In this document: one piece after another, positions 6,792 to 12,190 of the stretch
Position numbering within the stretch: position 1 is the stretch's first letter
How the letters are laid out: every line of letters begins with the position of its first letter
The notes under the pieces: model-generated
Told to the model about the DNA's origin: nothing
Seen by the model: only the letters and a program-made list of their open reading frames with translations
Database searches by the model: none
Position numbers and translations under genes: made by a program
Assembly: GCA_016463105.1 (NCBI GenBank)
Contig: JAEMRY010000014.1
Coordinates: 1 to 12,190 of the forward strand
Origin: Ilumatobacteraceae bacterium
GTDB taxonomy: Bacteria > Actinomycetota > Acidimicrobiia > Acidimicrobiales > Ilumatobacteraceae
Length of the DNA stretch: 12,190 bases
Direction: 5' to 3'

Positions 6792-9167
6792 ATGCGCATG
6801 TCCCCCAACACATTTCTCCGACGCATCGGCGTCATTGTCTGCCTTGCGACATTGGTTGCTGGGGTCACGCCGCTGTCGTTGGTTAAAGCTGCCGAAGGTC
6901 AATTGCCTGGTGGAATAATTATTTATGGTCGTGGATTTGGCCATGGTCGTGGCTTAAGTCAATACGGTTCTTACGGTTGGGCAACTGTTTCTGGTTGGTC
7001 GTGGGAACAAATTCTGGACTTCTATTACGGTGGCGCTACTGGCAACACGCGCTCACCTCTCGAAGCACCAAATCAAGACATGAGCGTTTGGCTGAGCTTG
7101 ATGAATACCAAACAAACAGGCGTTGTTTCTGATTCGGGCACGATGCGGCTTTTAGAAGATCCTGACCAGGCCAGACGGTTTACATCAATGGTTGCGCGCG
7201 AAAAATCTGGCGCACAGCGCGTATATCAAGTTTGGGGATCAAAAGATCGCAAGTGTCTTAACGAAGCTGACTCGCCAGAGGCTGCCGGGTTTGCATTGAT
7301 CGGTGAATTTAATGAGACTGCATCTTTTGTAACTAACGCCAGCCAAGACCCAGCAGCTACATCGCTTGACACGGTTGGATTATGCGAGCCGAAGTCAACT
7401 ACTGCAAATCAAGTTCGTTACTATCGCGGCATCGTGCGCGCGTTGAACAATTCAAAAAACGAAAACCGAACAATCAACATTGCCCGTCTTGATGATTACA
7501 TTCGCGGTGTCGTGCCCCGTGAGTCACCTGCAAGTTGGGGCGATGCAGCCGGTGGCGCTGGGATGAATGCTCTTCGCGCACAAGCAGTGGCCGCTCGCTC
7601 ATATTCGGTAACCGAAAACCGTTACGCGGGTCTTGCAAAAACTTGCGATACACAGGATTGTCAGGTTTATGGCGGTGCGGCTCTGCGCACGTCAGTAAAC
7701 GCAACGCCAACAGTTCTCGAAAGTCCGAACACCGATCGCGCAGTTGCCGAAACTACTGGTGTGATTATTCGCAACCCGCAAGGTGGCGTGGTGCGAACTG
7801 AGTTCTCATCTTCAAACGGTGGCCGCACCGCAGGCGGAATATTTCCGGCACAAGTTGACCAAGGAGATCTTGCTGCAGACAGTTCGCTTATGGTTTGGTC
7901 TCGGGCATTTTCTGCCGCAGTGCTCACAGCCAAGTATCCGCAGATCGGAATCCTTACAGCAGTTACGACGACAAACGATGGCCTCGGCGGAGACTGGGGT
8001 GGCTACGCAGTTGAAGTGACAATCACCGGCACGACTGGTGAAGTAAAAATGTCTGGTTGGAGTTTTCGCAGTGCGCTTGATCTTCCATCGCCGTGGTATG
8101 GAGTCACTCCAGTGTTCGGCGCGCCGCTTGATGCTGGCGCAGTTGGCTCAATGTTATTTATTGGTGACTCGGTCGGAGAAAGCATCGTCTCAGAATTCGG
8201 TGCGATCATCTCGTCTGCTTATCCATCAGTCAACTTTCAGGCGATCCCAAATCGGTGCATGGTTGGACCAGCCTGTATCACCCCTGACAAAGGACAACCC
8301 GATGCACTCGGAGTTCTCAACGCACTAACTGCCGAACAGTTTCCGACGATTGCCCTGGTTCAACTTGGATACAACGATGACCCAGCAACCATGTCCAGCG
8401 ATGTAACTCAAGTTATTAATGCACTTAACGCACGAAATGTGCAACGCATAGTGTTCATAAATCTTTCAACACGAAGAACATCACAAAATTATGCACTGTC
8501 GAATGCTGCGTTCACTTCAGCGGCTCTAACTAATCCCAATGTTTCTGTGTTGGATTGGAACACAGCCAGCGGTGCAGCATCTCAATCGCGCTGGTTTAGA
8601 GATGATGTTCATCTCACTACCACTGGCCGTGCTGAGTTTGCATTATTTTTGCGAAATCAACTTGACGCACTGCGGGCGCAAGGCTTAATCACTGCCAACG
8701 CCGCAAATATTTTGCCGCTTGCTGTGCCACTAATTATTGGCAATAGAGGTGAGCCAGTTTCGGCATTGCAGAAGGCGCTTAACATTGCATTGGATTTAAA
8801 AAAGAAACAAAAGTTGGCATCTGACGGCAACTATGGCAAAGGCACAGCCGCTGCTGTTTCAAAAATTGAAGAACTTAATGGCTTGCCGATTGACGGTGTT
8901 GCCGATGCGACGGTGCTGACTATTTTAGGTATCGATACGACAACATTTTCGCTCCAACAAAATGCGAGACATACTTCTATTGCGACCGCACAAACTGCAC
9001 TAAGTCGTGTGCTGAAAATCAAAATTAAAGCCGATGGCATCTTTGGCTCAGGAACTGCAAAGCAACTTAAACGCTTTCAAAAAAGCGTTGGTCTGAAGCA
9101 AACTGGCGCAATTGACCGCACCACATGGCTTTCGCTATTGGCTGCCAGTGTTTCAGTAGTTAAATAA
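6792..9167 (+). CDS. Secreted SpoIID / SGNH hydrolase / tandem peptidoglycan-binding protein (791 aa)
   Basis: An exported cell-wall enzyme with three activities on one chain. Residues 1-34 are a signal peptide (RR, hydrophobic 12-30, cleavage near KAA). The SpoIID/LytB region spans about 40-430. It opens with GRGFGHGRGLSQYG (46-59), then has the catalytic-type glutamate Glu244 in VVPRESPASW (240-249), RAQAVAARSYS (262-272), a Cys pair in TCDTQDCQVYGG (284-295) and FSSSNGGRTAGG (338-349). SpoIID proteins are lytic transglycosylases acting on denuded glycan strands. An SGNH hydrolase domain follows (about 452-628): GDS (458-460), LGYND (525-529) and DDVH (604-607), giving a Ser-Asp-His set for ester cleavage. 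Two peptidoglycan-binding type 1 modules end the protein (about 648-715 and 727-787; DGIFGSGTAKQLKRFQ in the second). The SGNH domain may be a wall O-acetylesterase, but that is inference. The gene lies tail-to-tail with the galactan genes, six bases apart. Confidence 0.88.
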   Translation: MRMSPNTFLRRIGVIVCLATLVAGVTPLSLVKAAEGQLPGGIIIYGRGFGHGRGLSQYGSYGWATVSGWSWEQILDFYYGGATGNTRSPLEAPNQDMSVWLSLMNTKQTGVVSDSGTMRLLEDPDQARRFTSMVAREKSGAQRVYQVWGSKDRKCLNEADSPEAAGFALIGEFNETASFVTNASQDPAATSLDTVGLCEPKSTTANQVRYYRGIVRALNNSKNENRTINIARLDDYIRGVVPRESPASWGDAAGGAGMNALRAQAVAARSYSVTENRYAGLAKTCDTQDCQVYGGAALRTSVNATPTVLESPNTDRAVAETTGVIIRNPQGGVVRTEFSSSNGGRTAGGIFPAQVDQGDLAADSSLMVWSRAFSAAVLTAKYPQIGILTAVTTTNDGLGGDWGGYAVEVTITGTTGEVKMSGWSFRSALDLPSPWYGVTPVFGAPLDAGAVGSMLFIGDSVGESIVSEFGAIISSAYPSVNFQAIPNRCMVGPACITPDKGQPDALGVLNALTAEQFPTIALVQLGYNDDPATMSSDVTQVINALNARNVQRIVFINLSTRRTSQNYALSNAAFTSAALTNPNVSVLDWNTASGAASQSRWFRDDVHLTTTGRAEFALFLRNQLDALRAQGLITANAANILPLAVPLIIGNRGEPVSALQKALNIALDLKKKQKLASDGNYGKGTAAAVSKIEELNGLPIDGVADATVLTILGIDTTTFSLQQNARHTSIATAQTALSRVLKIKIKADGIFGSGTAKQLKRFQKSVGLKQTGAIDRTTWLSLLAASVSVVK

Positions 9168-9173
9168 GCAATC

Positions 9174-10961
9174 TCAGTTAGTCGTTGCAAAGCGGGCGTG
9201 CCAAGACTCGTCGCTTACAAGTGTTGGGTAAGCCGCTTTATATTCGCCCTTGAGTCGCTTGTAGTTAAACGCAATATCTTTGGTGACCACTGCAACTTCA
9301 CGCAACAAACTAAAAAATCGTTTCGCATCGCGCTCAACCAAAAACCCTTCAGGCAAGCGATCGTGACGATACAAAATGCGGTTGTAACGAGTTGCCAAAC
9401 CAACGGCTCGTGAGTCAATCGGCGCCGTTCTGAGTGTGTCACGTCGCAAAACTTTAGGCAATACATAGCCACCGACAAGCGGTAACGCCAGAGCAAATCC
9501 AATAAGTCGAATCAACTTGGGCCTCGGTGTGGTGATCGAGACTGCTGCCAACTCTGGCGACAACGGTCCTGGTTTTTCTTCTGTGACTTTGCGTAGTTCA
9601 TCATGCAACGCAGAGTGATCTGTGGCCATCAAAGCTTGCGGGCCAGCCAAGTATGCGCGCACACCGCGAATCATGTACTCGACACTGGCATATCGCATCG
9701 AAAACAAATTACGAAAGCACAATGCAATGAATCTTCGTGCGAGATGCCACCAATGGTGATTATCAAATACAAGTGTGTCAATTATTGCAAAATTGCGTTT
9801 TTCATAATATAACGAAGAAGGATTATTCTTTAATCCGAAATCGGCGTGCCATACAATTACGCCGTTCATCGTCACGCTGTGTTCGCCGGTATGCATCAAA
9901 CCAAACGCGACATCATCTCCGCGAACAAAAACTGGCAGTGGGTTGTCTCGAGTAATCGATATTGGAAACGCCGTGTACCACCACGCCGTGTACGCAAATT
10001 TCTTTTCACGAACGTCGCGCAATGCCAACTTACGCTCACGAAGATCGTCTTCACGACCAATCGCGCGCAATGGGTAGAGAGACCTCCAGCGGTATTTAGA
10101 GCCAGCCTCAAACTGCATCCAGGCCTGCTCTTCGCTCAGCATCGCACCATGAATACAAAGTTTTGCGTCGCGCGCAAAAGTAAATAACGCAAATGTACGA
10201 ACCAAGGCTTCGGGCTCAAGGGTGATGTCGTCATCCATTAATAACACGTGAGTTGACCAACCCTCATCACGCAAATAAATAATTCCGCGAGCGAACCCAC
10301 CGGCACCGCCCAAGTTCGGGTTTGGCACAACTGTGATCGGAGCATTTGGTGCAGTATCGAATTTGATATTTCGTGCATTGTCTACGACCAAAATTCGCAT
10401 ATTGTTGCGCAAAGAATCCAGACTTTCGACAAGATGCAAAACTTTTGCCACAGTCGGCTTGACATAATCTTGTCGATTAAATGTTGTGATTGAAAGGCTC
10501 AGCCGAACTTCACGCGGTGCCTGAGTTTTCGTTGTCCACTGCCCACCAGAAACAACTACGTCAGATTGTTCGGCACTTATCCGCACGAAGTAAGACCCAA
10601 TTGGCGACTTTGCAAAGTCAGGCACATCAAGCGTCGTCTTGCCACTTGGCGAGATTCCGGCGCTAACGACTATTTCTTCATGCATCAAAAGACCCGCCAC
10701 TCGAGACGTAACGCCGACCAACTCGATGCGTCCAGAGCCAACTGCATTAACGGTGACTTGTAGCGAGTCAACAATGCTGAGTCGCTTCCAACGCCCCGCA
10801 GCAAAAACACCAAACGAAGTATCAAAACTCAGTTCGGCGCCCGTGCGCAATTGTGCTGCGTCATTTGCAAAAGTTACATCGCCTTCTGTGCGCGTGTACA
10901 ACAACGGTTCAGTTGTTTCGGCGCGTGGCAATGTCAGCCGCTGCAATAAAAAACTAGTCAC
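9174..10961 (-). CDS. glfT2: GlfT2-like galactofuranosyltransferase (595 aa)
   Basis: A GT-A fold glycosyltransferase of the mycobacterial GlfT2 type, which extends a lipid-linked galactan with UDP-galactofuranose on the inner face of the membrane. An N-terminal beta-rich domain (about 1-150) precedes the catalytic domain: LSITTFNR (156-163), NPNLGGAGGFARG (214-226), the metal-binding DDD at 243-245 in LLMDDDITLEP, paired tryptophans Trp327-Trp328, the likely catalytic-base region RGDD (347-350) and His372 in VWHADF. The C-terminal part is helical, with a hydrophobic stretch at 482-500 that may help membrane attachment. M. tuberculosis GlfT2 is 637 residues, so the length is close. The start is GTG, one base after the glf stop codon, with no clear Shine-Dalgarno; coupling to glf is likely. 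The mycobacterial glf-glfT2 order is kept, but here a convergent wall-hydrolase gene follows instead of the rest of that locus. Linkage specificity (alternating 5 and 6 linkages or another pattern) cannot be read. Confidence 0.85.
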   Translation of the reverse strand: MTSFLLQRLTLPRAETTEPLLYTRTEGDVTFANDAAQLRTGAELSFDTSFGVFAAGRWKRLSIVDSLQVTVNAVGSGRIELVGVTSRVAGLLMHEEIVVSAGISPSGKTTLDVPDFAKSPIGSYFVRISAEQSDVVVSGGQWTTKTQAPREVRLSLSITTFNRQDYVKPTVAKVLHLVESLDSLRNNMRILVVDNARNIKFDTAPNAPITVVPNPNLGGAGGFARGIIYLRDEGWSTHVLLMDDDITLEPEALVRTFALFTFARDAKLCIHGAMLSEEQAWMQFEAGSKYRWRSLYPLRAIGREDDLRERKLALRDVREKKFAYTAWWYTAFPISITRDNPLPVFVRGDDVAFGLMHTGEHSVTMNGVIVWHADFGLKNNPSSLYYEKRNFAIIDTLVFDNHHWWHLARRFIALCFRNLFSMRYASVEYMIRGVRAYLAGPQALMATDHSALHDELRKVTEEKPGPLSPELAAVSITTPRPKLIRLIGFALALPLVGGYVLPKVLRRDTLRTAPIDSRAVGLATRYNRILYRHDRLPEGFLVERDAKRFFSLLREVAVVTKDIAFNYKRLKGEYKAAYPTLVSDESWHARFATTN

Positions 10962-10962
10962 C

Positions 10963-12117
10963 TCAAGCCATCGGATCTATCGAAAATGATGGCAACGATT
11001 TATTGTTTGCAAGACATTCGAGCATCACGATTGATGCCGCAAGTGCTTCGTGAATAGTTACATCCATGTCTAGATAACGGTAGGTGCCGAGTCTGCCCAT
11101 AAACGTGACCCCAGTTGCAGTGCGCGCACGTTGCACATAACTCAGCAACTGTTCTTTTTCTTTAACTCGACGAATCGGATAATAAGGTGTGTCGTTTTCG
11201 CCACACAATCGCGAATATTCGTGGTACACGACTGTGCTGTCATGCGACTCCCATGGCGCGAAATGTTTGTGTTCTGTGATTCGTGTATATGGCACATCAG
11301 CATCGCAATAGTTGACTACCGGATAGTGCTGATAGTCGCCCACGCTCGTGTCTGCAACAAAGTCGAGCGTGCGATATCCAAGTCGGCCAAATTCATAATC
11401 GAAGTAAGCGTCGATTGGGCCCGTCCAAATAACGTGATCAAACTCACCAAATTCTGCCGAGTTATTTTTTAAAAACCGTGTACTTAACTGAAGCGAGATA
11501 TTTGGATGATCCAAAATTGCTTCGACAATCGGCGTGTAGCCATTTTTCGGAATCGCCTGATAAGGATGGTTGAAATATGAATCATCATCTGTGAATCGCA
11601 CTGGCAGTCGTGCCAAAATGCTTGCGGGTAAATCTTTTGGATCAACCCCCCATTGTTTTGCTGTGTAACCAGAGAAAAATGCGTCGTAAAGTTCACGACC
11701 CACAAACCGTAACCCTTGATCTTCAAATGACACAGGCGATGTGATCGTGGCGTCACCCTTGGTGGCGATAAATGCTTCGGCTTGTTCAGACGTGAAATTT
11801 GTGCCGAAAAACTGATTAATCGTTGTCAAATTAACTGGCAACGAATACATCGTGCCTTTCGAGATTGCTTTGACTTTGTGACGGTATGGCATCATCTCGC
11901 CGAAACGATTGATGTACTCCCATACGTCTTGGTGTTGCGTGTGAAAGATATGCGGTCCATATGTATGCACCATTACGCCGGTTTCGTGGCGAGCGGTGTG
12001 GCAATTGCCAGCCACATGATCGCGACTATCAAACACGGTTGAACTATGACCCGCATTGGCTAGTTCGCGAGCCACAACTGCGCCCGAAAAACCTGCTCCA
12101 ACTACGGCAAATCGCAC
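10963..12117 (-). CDS. glf: UDP-galactopyranose mutase
   Basis: A cytoplasmic FAD enzyme that converts UDP-galactopyranose to UDP-galactofuranose, the donor for the neighbouring transferase. Visible marks are the dinucleotide-binding start VVGAGFSGAVVARE (5-18), YGPHIFHT (53-60), GYTAKQWG (150-157), the arginine of LPVRFTDDDSYF (Arg174, matching Arg174 of the Klebsiella enzyme), Arg279 in YTRITEHKHF, the tyrosine pair in TPYYPI (310-315) and GRLGTYRYLDMD (341-352). The length of 384 residues is normal for bacterial mutases and no key residue is missing. The GTG at 12117 is the natural start: it begins the first beta strand with no room for a shorter form, and a -10 hexamer lies six bases before it. 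The gene heads the minus-strand glf-glfT2 unit. A CTAG-rich repeat array sits directly upstream and may control it. Confidence 0.96.
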   Translation of the reverse strand: MRFAVVGAGFSGAVVARELANAGHSSTVFDSRDHVAGNCHTARHETGVMVHTYGPHIFHTQHQDVWEYINRFGEMMPYRHKVKAISKGTMYSLPVNLTTINQFFGTNFTSEQAEAFIATKGDATITSPVSFEDQGLRFVGRELYDAFFSGYTAKQWGVDPKDLPASILARLPVRFTDDDSYFNHPYQAIPKNGYTPIVEAILDHPNISLQLSTRFLKNNSAEFGEFDHVIWTGPIDAYFDYEFGRLGYRTLDFVADTSVGDYQHYPVVNYCDADVPYTRITEHKHFAPWESHDSTVVYHEYSRLCGENDTPYYPIRRVKEKEQLLSYVQRARTATGVTFMGRLGTYRYLDMDVTIHEALAASIVMLECLANNKSLPSFSIDPMA

Positions 12118-12123
12118 TAGATA

Positions 12124-12129
12124 ATCATA
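12124..12129 (-). promoter_or_regulatory. -10 box for leaderless glf transcription
   Basis: Read on the minus strand, TATGAT is one base from the TATAAT consensus and stands six bases before the GTG start of glf. This spacing puts the transcription start at the start codon, so glf mRNA is probably leaderless. A weak -35 candidate, TAGTCA at 12146-12151 (4 of 6 against TTGACA, 16-base spacer), overlaps the CTAG repeat array. That would let a repeat-binding factor affect RNA polymerase; this last point is inference. Confidence 0.55.
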
Positions 12130-12144
12130 CGACCTCGGCTAGAC

Positions 12145-12190
12145 ATGACTAGTGAACTAGCTAGTTCGTTAACTAGTGCATTAACTAGTG
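12145..12190. repeat. CTAG-rich degenerate 12-bp tandem repeat array, cut by the window edge
   Basis: Four units begin at 12145, 12157, 12169 and 12181: ATGACTAGTGAA, CTAGCTAGTTCG, TTAACTAGTGCA and TTAACTAGTG (incomplete at the edge). CTAG recurs exactly every 12 bases (12149, 12161, 12173, 12185), with one extra copy at 12157 and further copies at 12139 and 12117. Seven CTAGs in 74 bases is striking because CTAG is usually among the rarest tetranucleotides in bacterial genomes. The array lies upstream of the glf -10 box and may continue to the right. It could be a multi-site operator or a simple repeat expanded by slippage. Confidence 0.7.
12154..12167. promoter_or_regulatory. Perfect 14-bp palindrome within the CTAG array
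   Basis: GAACTAGCTAGTTC is identical to its reverse complement. It lies about 25 bp upstream of the glf -10 box (12124-12129) and partly covers two of the 12-bp repeat units. A perfect palindrome of this size suits a dimeric DNA-binding protein. No regulator gene is in the window, so no factor can be named. Confidence 0.45.

Noticed and set aside
6792..9167. Evidence that the organism forms endospores because of the SpoIID domain
   Set aside because: SpoIID/LytB domains are widespread in non-sporulating Actinobacteria, and no other sporulation gene is present.
9846..10187. 113-residue open frame on the plus strand opposite the galactofuranosyltransferase
   Set aside because: It is an antisense shadow of the catalytic domain, with no start signal and low-complexity composition.
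12148..12161. E. coli TrpR-type operator (ACTAGTGAACTAGC resembles ACTAGTTAACTAGT)
   Set aside because: The CTAG-TGAA-CTAG spacing matches the trp operator core, but TrpR is not typical of Actinobacteria, the gene next to it is glf, and the match is better explained by the local CTAG repeat.

Overview
The window looks like chromosomal DNA from a free-living actinobacterium, and I would guess an Acidimicrobiia/Ilumatobacter-type lineage. Four things point that way. A glf-glfT2 gene pair lies in the order known from the mycobacterial galactan locus. An actinobacterial-style SpoIID/LytB wall protein is present. Two genes have a -10 hexamer placed so that transcription would begin at the start codon (leaderless mRNA), a common actinobacterial arrangement. 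Base composition is fairly balanced by eye and coding density is very high. The taxonomic guess is inference; no rRNA or marker gene is present. I see no mobile element, CRISPR array, tRNA or rRNA.

Layout. Positions 3-560 (+) encode a small nitroreductase-family flavoprotein. It converges on a minus-strand pair: a RidA/YjgF-family protein (2595-2176) followed after 16 bp by the catalytic subunit of a split, archaeal-type methylmalonyl-CoA mutase (2159-573). Only 23 bp separate the RidA start from the divergent start of a plus-strand run: an AceE/transketolase-like thiamine diphosphate enzyme (2619-4994), a class II aldolase/adducin-family protein (5004-5828) and an EamA/RhtA-type exporter (5825-6721). 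These three are spaced by 9 bp and then a 4-base overlap, so they are probably one operon handling a 2-oxo acid or related carbon skeleton. The substrate cannot be read from the sequence.

The right half concerns the cell envelope. A secreted 791-residue protein (6792-9167, +) combines a SpoIID domain, an SGNH hydrolase domain and two peptidoglycan-binding modules. Six bases beyond its stop, on the opposite strand, ends a GlfT2-like galactofuranosyltransferase (10961-9174). It is preceded after one base by UDP-galactopyranose mutase (12117-10963). Mutase and transferase together would make UDP-galactofuranose and polymerise it into a wall galactan.

The most unusual non-coding signals are two. 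One is a CTAG-dense, roughly 12-bp-periodic repeat array directly upstream of glf that runs off the right edge. The other is the 23-bp divergent promoter between the RidA and E1-like genes, which carries a centred inverted repeat. No stretch of 300 bases lacks a gene. I found no fully new system; the best leads are the repeat array, the SpoIID-SGNH fusion and the uncharacterised E1-aldolase-exporter operon.
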